From: Corallococcus interemptor
GTDB taxonomy: Bacteria; Myxococcota; Myxococcia; Myxococcales; Myxococcaceae
Direction of reading: 5' to 3'
Assembly: GCF_003668875.1 (NCBI RefSeq)
Contig: NZ_RAWM01000021.1
Coordinates: 1-64,000, forward strand
DNA length: 64,000 nucleotides
A program made the position numbers and the translations under genes. Shown here one piece after another: positions 17,801 to 24,522 of this stretch. The notes under the pieces are model-generated. The model worked only from the letters and a program-made list of their open reading frames with translations. It was not told the origin of the DNA and did no database searches. The stretch's first letter is position 1. The number at the start of each line of letters is the position of its first letter.

Positions 17801-19195
17801 GGAGGCCTCCGTGCCGGGGCGCATCACGGTCACGCCCTCCTTCGGCATCTTCAGGTTCTTGTAGGCGACCGAATCCAGGCGGTCGAGCGTGTCCTGCTCC
17901 AGCCAGCCGCAGGCCTTCTTGGAGGTGCCCGCGATGGTGCAGGCCGACCCGGACGAGGGCGAGGTGCAGCTGTCGTCGTAGCTGCAGCCGATGTTGCGCT
18001 CCGTCACCTTGTTGTCCGCGGGCGCCTTGAAGTTCTGGTCCAGGTTCCAGGAGGCCTTGGAGAAGAACACGGAGATGGACGTCTGCAGGTGCAGCAGGCA
18101 CTTGCCGTCCTCGGCCGGGTTGTTCGCGTAGGGCTTGCGCTTGAGGCAGGGGGCGACCGTGTCGTTGTCCGTGTTGTGGCGGGCGTCGTAGTAGACGACG
18201 GCGAAGAAGATGATCTCCTTGCCGCCCTTGACCAGGCCCAGGTTCACCCGGCGGTCGCCGGTGTTGATCTTCGTGTAGTTGTCGTACTCCGGGTCGCCGG
18301 CCGGGGGCGCGGGCAGCTTGATGCCGCGGAAGTCGTACTGGGAGACGTTGTAGTCCGGCACGCCGTCGTAGGTGTCGGCGATGTCCGTGACGGGGCCCAG
18401 GTTGCGGTGGACGGCCTTGTCGCTGTCGTCATCCCCCAGCAGGAAGACCATGCGCCCGATGCCCTCGTTGTCGTTCTCCGGGGCGGACGGCTCCAGCAGG
18501 TTGGGGATGTACGGGAACAGGCCGTTGTCGCCGCCGGTCCCGCCCACCTCGTTGGAGCCGACCCAGTCGTTCGCGATGTTGTAGGCGCTGGAGTCCGCGC
18601 GGCCGGGGCGCGCGTCCGTCACGTCGGTCTTGGCGGCGAACGTCTTGCTGCAGTCGCCCTTCATGGCCAGGTCCGGCTCCATGTAGGTCTTGCCGCCGGA
18701 GGTGAAGGTCCGGTTGCAGCGCCGCGTCTTGCCAATGTAGCGGTACTTGGCCGGGACGGTGGCGTCGTCGTCCGGCGTGAGGTTGTAGATGGCCTCGTGC
18801 AGGTCGTAGATGCCGTTGCCGTTCTCGTCGACCAGCTCGTGGGTCACGGCGTCCGCGTAGCCGCGCGCCACCACGTCATCCATGTACATGTAGCCGAGCG
18901 AGTGCGACGCACCGGCGGACTCGTACACGTAGTCGATGGTGACCGTCTGGTCGAACGGGAAGGAGATGTTCTCCGAGTCCAGCTTCTTGAGGTTGGTGTT
19001 GAGCTGGAGCCGGCCGTCGTCGCGCAGGATGATGGTGTTGTTGGCGACGGTGAGGCCGTTGGGGCCCAGCTGGAAGGCGCCCTGCTTGTCGTTGGACAGG
19101 TCGTCCTGGCACAGCTGCTGCGCGGTGGTCAGCGACGGCGTCGCGACCGTGAGCACCAGCGCCGTGAGGGTCCGTTGAAAGTGCGTGCGCATCAC
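14882..19195 (-). CDS. pilY1: PilY1-like type IV pilus tip adhesin
   Basis: 1437-residue exported protein. The signal peptide is MMRTHFQRTLTALVLTVATPSLTTAQ. An N-terminal region carries a DUF4114-like motif, LGFEDLNGGGDRDFND (about 500). The C-terminal half (about 880-1437) has the beta-propeller-like pattern of PilY1, with DLDQDGSYDVMYVPT followed by VWRVNL. Three Ca2+-loop-like sequences are visible: DENGNGIYDLHE (about 122, EF-hand spacing), DMNNDGICTVV (about 817) and DLDQDGSYD (about 1177). PilY1 proteins sit at the pilus tip, aid assembly and mediate adhesion, often under Ca2+ control. It overlaps the upstream cytochrome-like gene and the downstream PilV-like gene by 4 bases each. M. 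xanthus has several PilY1 sets, and this is one such set. Confidence 0.85.
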   Translation of the reverse strand: MMRTHFQRTLTALVLTVATPSLTTAQQLCQDDLSNDKQGAFQLGPNGLTVANNTIILRDDGRLQLNTNLKKLDSENISFPFDQTVTIDYVYESAGASHSLGYMYMDDVVARGYADAVTHELVDENGNGIYDLHEAIYNLTPDDDATVPAKYRYIGKTRRCNRTFTSGGKTYMEPDLAMKGDCSKTFAAKTDVTDARPGRADSSAYNIANDWVGSNEVGGTGGDNGLFPYIPNLLEPSAPENDNEGIGRMVFLLGDDDSDKAVHRNLGPVTDIADTYDGVPDYNVSQYDFRGIKLPAPPAGDPEYDNYTKINTGDRRVNLGLVKGGKEIIFFAVVYYDARHNTDNDTVAPCLKRKPYANNPAEDGKCLLHLQTSISVFFSKASWNLDQNFKAPADNKVTERNIGCSYDDSCTSPSSGSACTIAGTSKKACGWLEQDTLDRLDSVAYKNLKMPKEGVTVMRPGTEASNPQVAIDKMNFMPHVIVGAPTTDPFRWILGFEDLNGGGDRDFNDIVFMINKENGGGAQSTTVSSDVMSDVGDKLGPEFTITKVRFRRQDDVAPYATPGNPPTNIRSGCSKAPCWTEEIAGACTASGVKPTITYSIAVDCRVLDPVTNLYKKNETPTWVPVPLDNEKQYPDQEVEIDILALGLTGSQLCWKVDISSPSELCRPIIDDVDIGYQAVRSGAYARSSPSTIGNVAVWGVNETPGQNWGKNWTTTPGALPPAGNRAYDNSKDFTIRGRLFMQSLYDPENTKATATKLRWEAGRVMALSLASSNPLNRKIYTVNGAGDRREVKDADVGGTLMPTSLCNTYSEIDGRYLYDMNNDGICTVVASTAPYSDRQFLIDWLYGYENVNAATSADKFRPWPFGGINLSTVALSVPPYQDPWYQNAKPAERDLYRDNFMKPLETRTTRAFVGTMSGVLHSFTAGAFRNGVNDGCVPGAQFRGYFVPSDCPTNGDPALRDYGSGGEEFAYMPNLLLSQYRNQYVRFRGSGTLPRPQMDASPTIANMDFGDRDDWDASIKYTWKPAANAQKQKGAKTVLVSATGKTSPVVFALDITNPKDSWYPLPLWEFSLADADVATAFTKAIKDDSSVLMPDNSGSRHAPSLVRISWGSSLDKDRRWVAVVGTDYDPGDLRAGAVYLLDMKTGKPLTYGNGNPGRYAGVLTFEQGSGIAAETPMVDLDQDGSYDVMYVPTTAGSVWRVNLKNVSTSRKLGSQVQKCMVAHAASALQGRADASQKELDLQELYSNMAVKLVSTDAGPAVRFFFGTSDSPDKYTDGYAPDVQNPSNPTYQYHLLAFEDPDPAGKKPCAELQPLWVQKLSPGQKLWGGVALSADSIYAATAVGTAADICSLNASKHGEAYTANQTTGVLTGGGPAALEGHAISSPVVHDEHLFVLSATGKMQFTGDPNEWNNKAGTSGSSRSQIMLWEPLPDGRLPQ

Positions 19196-19635
19196 TTCTT
19201 CCCCTGAGTCTTGGGCTGGGACTTCGCCTTGTCTTCGGCCGCGGCGCGGTTGCGCGCCGACACCTGCTCGTCCATCTGCTTGCGCAGCCGCATCCGGCGG
19301 GTCGGCGGAGGCGCCACCACCACGGTGGACAGGTAGCTGGTGAGGGCGTCCAGGTCGTCACGGGCCAGCAGGCGCGTGTCGCAGTTGGTCTTCGGGTTGA
19401 TCCGGTGGGGGGACTCCACCCAGGTGCGGACCTCCGACAGGTCCTTCTTCTTCAGCACCTGGTCCATGTACGGACCGACCGGCTGACGCACGGCGAGCAG
19501 GGTGTTCGGCTTCTCCGTGGGCGTCCGGGCCTGGTGGCACTGGGCGCAGGCCTTGTTGAAGGCCACCGCGCCTCGGTCCTGGGCGCCAGCGAGCGCCGGC
19601 AGCAACAGCAGCAGCAGGGGAGTCAGGCGTTTCAT
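19192..19635 (-). CDS. Noncanonical cytochrome c (TfcP-like), coupled to pilY1
   Basis: 147-residue exported protein with signal peptide MKRLTPLLLLLLPALAGAQ and one haem-binding CAQCH (Cys30-His34). The usual distal Met is missing: where the neighbouring canonical cytochrome (20954-21283) has NPKM at residues 80-83, this protein has NPKT, with a Cys two residues later (Cys85). The only other Met in the domain is Met57, in a PYMD context. After about residue 105 a basic tail follows (RRMRLRKQMDEQ, ending PKTQGKK). M. xanthus TfcP is a described cytochrome c with His/Cys haem ligation that stabilises PilY1 by helping it bind Ca2+; this protein looks like the same type. Its stop overlaps the pilY1 start by 4 bases. 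Ligation is inferred, and no clear ribosome site is seen. Confidence 0.7.
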   Translation of the reverse strand: MKRLTPLLLLLLPALAGAQDRGAVAFNKACAQCHQARTPTEKPNTLLAVRQPVGPYMDQVLKKKDLSEVRTWVESPHRINPKTNCDTRLLARDDLDALTSYLSTVVVAPPPTRRMRLRKQMDEQVSARNRAAAEDKAKSQPKTQGKK

Positions 19636-19661
19636 GGGGGGGCTCGTGGGAAAAGACGAGG

Positions 19662-20378
19662 TCAGGGATAGGGGTTGCTGTACTGGGTCGTGCCGCCGCC
19701 GGCCTGCCCCACGTCGGGATTGCCGCCGCCGCTCTGGTCAGGGCCGCAGTTCTTCATTCCGCAGCCGGGCATGAAGATGGAATCGCCGGTCGCGTTGGTC
19801 ACCAGCGCCTGGACCATGGAGCGTGTCGGGCGGCCGTTCGCCGTGGTGACCTCGCCCACCGCGAGGATCCACAGCTGGTCGTTGGTGTCCACGGTGGCGT
19901 TGTTGTCGCCCTCGTCGTCGTCCCGGACGAAGACGCGGTAGCGCACGTTGGCCTGCTCCGGGTAGTCCACGCCGGGGGGGATCTCCGAGGGCGCCAGGCC
20001 CGCCTTGAGCAGGGTGTACTTGTTCCACTTGTCGGGCCCGGAGCCGGGCAGCAGCTCGTACCAGGGCGGATTGGCCGCGGCGAGCGCGGGGATGTCGGCG
20101 ACCGGCGTGGCTCCACCCAGGACGGCGGGAATCGCCAGGGTCTCGTTGTTGCCGTTGTTCGCCATCAGCAGGCGAACCTTCTCGCGGCCTTCCGCGAGCC
20201 CCGCCTCGGCGGCGAAGAACGCCTGCTTCTGGCGGCGGGTGTCCGCCTGGGTGTCGGCCTCGCGGCCCACCACGCTGTAGCTGAGCATCACCGCCATCGT
20301 CACGACCGCGACCACGCCCAGCGCGAGCAGGAGCGTGAAACCACGGGACTGGCGGCGGGGAGTTGGGCGACGCACCAT
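19662..20378 (-). CDS. PilX-like minor pilin
   Basis: 238-residue prepilin. MVRRPTPRRQSRG precedes FTLLLALGVVAVVTMAVMLSY; mature residue 5 is Leu, not Glu, as in PilX/GspK-type tip subunits that lack Glu5. KQAFFAAEAGLAEGREKVR after the hydrophobic helix is typical of PilX. Near the C-terminus are paired Cys (CGMKNCG) and a Gly-rich end. The ATG at 20378 has AAGGAG 8 bases upstream. It is the first gene after the sigma-54-type promoter at 20435-20450, with an untranslated leader of about 45 bases, and probably heads the pilX-cytochrome-pilY1-pilV-pilW-fimU transcript. Confidence 0.78.
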   Translation of the reverse strand: MVRRPTPRRQSRGFTLLLALGVVAVVTMAVMLSYSVVGREADTQADTRRQKQAFFAAEAGLAEGREKVRLLMANNGNNETLAIPAVLGGATPVADIPALAAANPPWYELLPGSGPDKWNKYTLLKAGLAPSEIPPGVDYPEQANVRYRVFVRDDDEGDNNATVDTNDQLWILAVGEVTTANGRPTRSMVQALVTNATGDSIFMPGCGMKNCGPDQSGGGNPDVGQAGGGTTQYSNPYP

Positions 20379-20434
20379 CTGGGGGGCTCCTTCGCGTGCC
20401 CCTGGGGGGAGACACGCCTTGGGAACCCCATTTC

Positions 20435-20450
20435 AGCAATCTTCGTGCCG
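20435..20450 (-). promoter_or_regulatory. Sigma-54 (RpoN) promoter of the pilus-tip cluster
   Basis: On the minus strand the sequence reads CGGCACGAAGATTGCT. The -24 GG (20449-20448) and -12 GC (20437-20436) are exactly 10 bases apart, and it matches TGGCACG-N4-TTGCW at every position but the first T. Transcription would start near 20424, about 45 bases before the PilX-like ATG. The major pilin gene pilA of M. xanthus is also sigma-54 dependent through PilS/PilR, so shared control is plausible. rpoN itself lies at 54319. Confidence 0.7.
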
Positions 20451-20471
20451 GGATGTCAGGGACTCAACCCG

Positions 20472-20498
20472 CCGGAATAAGGGATGTCCACATTCCGG
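20472..20498. promoter_or_regulatory. Dyad upstream of the sigma-54 promoter (possible activator site)
   Basis: A perfect 7-base inverted repeat CCGGAAT-N13-ATTCCGG is centred about 61 bases upstream of the predicted start site. Further upstream in the same gap are the 8-base palindrome TGACGTCA (20511-20518) and a bulged dyad GGCT..CGC/GCG..AGCC (20522-20543). Sigma-54 activators such as PilR bind upstream dyads, so these are candidates. The 20522-20543 dyad could instead be a terminator for the gene ending at 20574. Confidence 0.35.
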
Positions 20499-20573
20499 GG
20501 GGGTGCCGTCTGACGTCAGGTGGCTGCGCAAACTTTGCGAGCCCCCTCATTCTTGCGAGGTAGGCGCGGTCCG

Positions 20574-20894
20574 TCAGCGCTGACCGGCGCGCACGGCGGC
20601 GCGCAGGCGGAGCATGTCGTCCAGGACGCCGGGGTCCACCAGCTCCAGGGCGGCCTTCTGGGAGAGGGCGCGCGTCTGGCGGCGGTACTCCTCTTCGTCC
20701 TCCTCGCCGCCGCCCTTGCCGCCGTCGCTGCCACCCTTGCCACCGCCCTTGCCGTCGCCGCCCTTGGGCATCAGCGCGACCGGCTGGGAGACGCCCGGCT
20801 CCAGCCGGGGGAAGGCGTTGGCGTCGGCGCGCACCGACGTGAAGAGGCTGACCATGGACAGGCAGAACACGATGGCGACGGTGAGGGTCTTCAT
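20574..20894 (-). CDS. Small exported Gly/Lys-rich protein
   Basis: 106 residues. The ATG at 20894 has GGGAG 6 bases upstream. The signal peptide MKTLTVAIVFCLSMVSLFTSVRA is followed by a segment of Lys-Gly and Gly-Gly repeats (about residues 43-64), an acidic stretch EEDEEEY, and a helical C-terminus ending MLRLRAAVRAGQR. I do not recognise the family. It sits between a canonical cytochrome c (59 bases upstream) and the sigma-54-controlled pilus cluster, so a link with envelope redox or pilus function is positional only. The repeats make it low-complexity, but the signal peptide, ribosome site and codon pattern support a real gene. Confidence 0.6.
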   Translation of the reverse strand: MKTLTVAIVFCLSMVSLFTSVRADANAFPRLEPGVSQPVALMPKGGDGKGGGKGGSDGGKGGGEEDEEEYRRQTRALSQKAALELVDPGVLDDMLRLRAAVRAGQR

Positions 20895-20953
20895 GGCGGC
20901 TCCCATTCTCCCAATCCCCACGACGCCCGGACGCGAAGGGTTATTCACGAGCG

Positions 20954-21283
20954 CTACTCCTTCGCCTTGAAGGTGCGGATGTATCGCACCAGGGCGTCCA
21001 TCTGCTCCGCGGTGAGCCGGTCCTTGTAGGCCTTCATCTTGGGGTTGTGGGACGACCCGTTGGCGATGACCTGGCGCAGCTCCGCGTCCGACTCCGCCTT
21101 CTGCCAGGCGGCGGTGCTCATGTCGGGGATGGACTCCTTCTGGCCCATGCGCGTCTGGGCGCGGCCATCCGGGCCGTGGCAGTTCTTGCAGCTCTTGTCC
21201 CAGAGGGCCGCGGCGTCCTCGGCGTGGGAGACGGCGGGGGCGCACAGCAGGAGGGCGGACAGCAGGTACCACCGCGAGGTCAT
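20954..21283 (-). CDS. Class I cytochrome c, canonical
   Basis: 109-residue exported c-type cytochrome. The signal peptide is MTSRWYLLSALLLCAPAVSHA; the haem motif CKNCHG (Cys32-His36) is followed by a distal-Met segment NPKMKAYKDRL (Met83) and the C-terminal helix MDALVRYIRTF. The ATG at 21283 is chosen because it gives this signal peptide; the longer open frame does not. Probably periplasmic electron transfer. It lies 46 bases after the GT-C-like gene and 59 bases before the Gly-rich gene on the same strand. It provides a useful in-cluster comparison for the Met-less cytochrome at 19192-19635. Confidence 0.85.
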   Translation of the reverse strand: MTSRWYLLSALLLCAPAVSHAEDAAALWDKSCKNCHGPDGRAQTRMGQKESIPDMSTAAWQKAESDAELRQVIANGSSHNPKMKAYKDRLTAEQMDALVRYIRTFKAKE

Positions 21284-21329
21284 GCACGGTCTCCGGAAGG
21301 GAGCGGGGGGCGCCAGTATAGCCACGCCC

Positions 21330-22970
21330 TCAGGAGCCCGCCCGGGGCCAGAAGGCCACGCCGGGACGGCCCGGGGGCTGGAGCCAGACGGACTCCAGGA
21401 AGCGGACCGCGTTCTCATCCGCGCGGTCGTTCCGGGTGAACAGCGCCTGCGTGCTCGCGAGCACCGCCAGCGTCGCGAGCCCCGCCACCCAGGCGGAAGG
21501 CGAAGGCGCGCGTCCGGCCGCGTCCCTGCACAGCGCCCCGAAGAGGAACGCCGCCACGGTGGCGAGCGCCGCGAACAGCACCGCGCCCGCCAGCGACGTG
21601 GGCAGGCCCGCGAAGGCGAGCAGGTTGGGCGGGTGGTAGCCGTCCAGCAGCAGCGGCCGCGCCAGCGCGAGCACGGGGGTGGAGACGTCGTCGGGGATGT
21701 AGTTGACGAAGGTGGCCAGGCCCGTGACGAGCACGGACGCCGCGCACAGCATGGCCGCGATGCCGGACAGCACCGGCCGGCCCGCGCCGCGCAGCCGCTC
21801 CAGCACCAGGCCCGCGGGCAAGAGCAGGAAGGGCACCAGCCCCGTGAGGTGCCGGGGGCCCGTGGTCCAGCCCCACGAGTCGTAGGTGAACGACGAGGTG
21901 AAGTACGTGTAGCCGGCGAGCGTCGCCGCGGACATCCAGAAGAGCGCGCGTGCTTCCGGAGACGTGCGGCCCTGGCGCTTGAGCAGCGCGAGGCCGGGCA
22001 GCGCGAGCAGCAGGAACGGCGACAGCGTGAAGAGCCCCCGCAGCGGGGAGAAGAACGACAGCGTGAAGGCGCGCGGATCCGGCGTGCGGATGCCCAAAAA
22101 GCCGCCCAGGTGCCACGGCTGGTAGGCCGCGTCGTTGAGGTGCTTGTAGCCCGTCTCCAGCGGGTGCCCGAAGGTGGCCTGGTGGTAGAGCCCCAGCGCG
22201 ACGATGAAGGGCAGCGCGCCCAGCACGGCGAGCCCCGTGGCCCGGCCCAGCTTCCTCAGCCTCGCGGCCCAAGGCTCCGGAGCCTCCGGCGTACCCAGCA
22301 CGGTGAGCACGGCGTAGAGGATGAGGCCCAGCACGCCCAGCGCGCCGGTGTACTCCGCCGCGACGGTGGCGCCCGCGCACGCGCCGGCCACGGCGTAGCC
22401 GCGCTCGCGCCACTCGCCCCGCGACAGCTTCCAGAGCGCGTAGAAGCCCGCGAAGAGCAGCACCGCCGTCGTCTGGTGGCTCATGAAGAGCAGCGAGTAG
22501 CTGAACGCGAGCGAGCCCAGCGCGTACGTCACCGTGACGCCGTCCGCGACGACGGGCGACAGGAAGGCACGCAGGAAGCGCCGCAGGAGCCACAGGAGCC
22601 ACAGCGTGGGCAGCACCGTGAGGAAGAGGCGGCTGAAGAAGACGAGCGGCACCTCCGGCACGGCGTAGCGGTGGCCGCCGCCCAGGAGCCTCAGGCCCGC
22701 GTACACGGGCACCGCGGCGAAGGACAAGAGCGGCGCCTTGGACGGGTAGTAGCGCCCGTCCATCACCGACAGGTCACCCACCGGGCCGTAGTCGCGCAGG
22801 GCGCGGTTGATCTCCAGCGTCCCGTCCTCCACCAGGGCGCGCGTCTGCCACAGCCGGCACAGCTCGTTGGGCGAGCGCAGGCCCGGGTGGTACGGGAAGA
22901 GGACCACGTAGAGCGCCACGACCGTGGCCCACACCGCCTTCGGCAGACCCGGGGCGTGGGGCACGGGCAT
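21330..22970 (-). CDS. GT-C-type multi-pass membrane glycosyltransferase (putative)
   Basis: 546-residue integral membrane protein with about 12 hydrophobic segments. The first periplasmic loop holds RSPNELCRLWQTRALVEDGTLEIN and DGRYYPSKAPLLSF, the acidic/aromatic first loop usual in ArnT/PMT-type GT-C enzymes that use polyprenyl-phosphate sugars. The start at 22970 overlaps the upstream gene's stop by one base (TGATG). Paired with the upstream GT2-methyltransferase, it could transfer a sugar from an undecaprenyl carrier onto a periplasmic acceptor. The acceptor is unknown and family assignment rests on topology and loop motifs. Confidence 0.6.
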   Translation of the reverse strand: MPVPHAPGLPKAVWATVVALYVVLFPYHPGLRSPNELCRLWQTRALVEDGTLEINRALRDYGPVGDLSVMDGRYYPSKAPLLSFAAVPVYAGLRLLGGGHRYAVPEVPLVFFSRLFLTVLPTLWLLWLLRRFLRAFLSPVVADGVTVTYALGSLAFSYSLLFMSHQTTAVLLFAGFYALWKLSRGEWRERGYAVAGACAGATVAAEYTGALGVLGLILYAVLTVLGTPEAPEPWAARLRKLGRATGLAVLGALPFIVALGLYHQATFGHPLETGYKHLNDAAYQPWHLGGFLGIRTPDPRAFTLSFFSPLRGLFTLSPFLLLALPGLALLKRQGRTSPEARALFWMSAATLAGYTYFTSSFTYDSWGWTTGPRHLTGLVPFLLLPAGLVLERLRGAGRPVLSGIAAMLCAASVLVTGLATFVNYIPDDVSTPVLALARPLLLDGYHPPNLLAFAGLPTSLAGAVLFAALATVAAFLFGALCRDAAGRAPSPSAWVAGLATLAVLASTQALFTRNDRADENAVRFLESVWLQPPGRPGVAFWPRAGS

Positions 22971-24301
22971 CAGACGGCGCGGCCGACGGCGAACAGGCTC
23001 ATGCCCACGGGCAGCTTCACCTGGCGCTCGGCCTGGGCGAACAGCGGCGCCAGCGTGTCGTAGATTTTGAGCTGGAGCTTGGGCACCGCGCGGCGGCGCA
23101 GGATGCGGCTGTTGACGAACCAGCCCGGCAGGCCGACCAGGTTCATCCACTCCAGCGTGTCCACGCGGAAGCCGTTCTCTTCCAGCACCGCGCGCAGGGT
23201 CTCCGGCGTGTAGCGGCGGTAGTGGCCCACGGCCTCGTCGATGGCGCCGAACAGCTGCGGCAGCGCCGGCACGAGGATGAGCACGCGGCCGTCCGGCTGG
23301 AGAATCTGGCGGAAGCGGCGCACCGCGGACGCGTCATCCGGGATGTGCTCCAGCACGTTGGACAGCACGATGGTGTCCAGGTTCTCCGCCTTGAGCGACT
23401 CCCAGTCCGCCAGCGCCACGTCGGACAGGTAGGGGCGCACGTGGGGCTTGCCGCGGAACATGTTCTTCAGGCGGTCCACGTAGAAGCGCTCCACCTCCAG
23501 CGCCACCAGGTGCTCCGCGCCGCCCTCCAGCTCGCGGGTGATGGTGCCGATGCCGGCGCCAATCTCCAGCACGCGGCGGCCCATGTGCTCGCGGAAGCGG
23601 CGGCCCAGCCACTGGTTGTAGTGGGTGGCGCCGTCCATGCGCTCCAGGGTGGAGTAGCCCTCGTGCTGGTTGTCCGCGTCGTCGCGCACGGTGGCGTAGC
23701 GCACCAGCGTGCGCAGGCGGGCCAGGTGCGCGGAGGCCGGGCGGCGCGGCACGGCCTGCAGCGGCGGCAGGGCCACCTCCGTGAGGCGGAAGAGCTGCGC
23801 GGCCATCTTCACCACCAGCTCCGCGTCCACCGAGTCGTCATCGCTGGTGAGCTGGATGGAGCGCAGCGCCTCCGTGCGGAAGGCGCGCAGGCCGGTGAGC
23901 GGATCCGTCAGGGCCACGTCGGTGACGAAGCGGGTGATGCCGCCCAGCGCGCGCTCGGCCACCATCTCCGGGGACATGCCGGGGCGCCGGCCAAAGACGC
24001 CGTCCGCGGTGTCGTCACGCAGGGGCTGCACCAGCGCGTCGTAGCTGTCCGGCGAGTAGGCCGCGTCCGGATCCTGGAGCACCGTGTGCGCGCCGGTGAC
24101 GTGCGGCAGCGCGGCGCGGATGGCCGCCCCCTTGCCGCCGTGGGCGGAGAGGACGTGGACGTTGGGACCGGGCGTGACGTCCACATGGCCTTCACCCGCG
24201 AGGACGACCTGGGCCTGTCCGGACAGCGCGTTCGCGAACCGGGCGGCCGCCTCGGCGGTGGCGGGATTGAAGGGCAGGACGACGGAGAGAGCAGGAACCA
24301 T
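22970..24301 (-). CDS. GT2 glycosyltransferase fused to SAM methyltransferase
   Basis: 443 residues. Residues 1-220 resemble a GT2 / dolichyl-phosphate-mannose-synthase domain: SVVLPFNPATAEAAARFANA, GKGAAIRAALPHV, LQDPDAAYSPD (DPD in place of DxD) and GRRPGMSPEMVAERALGG. Residues about 245-443 are a class I methyltransferase with motif I VLEIGAGIGTITREL and VLSNVLEHIPDD. The ATG at 24301 starts directly at the GT2 fold; a longer open frame upstream is less likely. It probably makes a polyprenyl-linked sugar for the adjacent membrane glycosyltransferase and methylates the sugar or glycan. It is divergent from the wzc operon across a 221-base gap. Confidence 0.7.
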   Translation of the reverse strand: MVPALSVVLPFNPATAEAAARFANALSGQAQVVLAGEGHVDVTPGPNVHVLSAHGGKGAAIRAALPHVTGAHTVLQDPDAAYSPDSYDALVQPLRDDTADGVFGRRPGMSPEMVAERALGGITRFVTDVALTDPLTGLRAFRTEALRSIQLTSDDDSVDAELVVKMAAQLFRLTEVALPPLQAVPRRPASAHLARLRTLVRYATVRDDADNQHEGYSTLERMDGATHYNQWLGRRFREHMGRRVLEIGAGIGTITRELEGGAEHLVALEVERFYVDRLKNMFRGKPHVRPYLSDVALADWESLKAENLDTIVLSNVLEHIPDDASAVRRFRQILQPDGRVLILVPALPQLFGAIDEAVGHYRRYTPETLRAVLEENGFRVDTLEWMNLVGLPGWFVNSRILRRRAVPKLQLKIYDTLAPLFAQAERQVKLPVGMSLFAVGRAV

Positions 24302-24522
24302 GGCGCCGCTCACTACCACAGGCGCATCCAGGGTGCGCGTTCCCGGACCGGAACGGATGGATGGGGGGCATCCAGGCGGCGTCCGTCGGATGGACAACCC
24401 GCCCCGCCCGTTGCACGCTCCGGCTGTTATTCCCCCAGCGCGATGTGGGTGCAGGTCGGGTCCGGAGGCCTTCGGGCCGGTGGAAGACCGCCCGCGGCAG
24501 CCAGCTTCCGGAGAGACGCGAC

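Noticed and set aside
14867-19207. Open frame of about 1446 codons on the plus strand covering all of pilY1
   Set aside because: Antisense frame with Arg/Val/Gly/His-rich composition and no domains; a by-product of extreme third-position GC on the true minus-strand gene.
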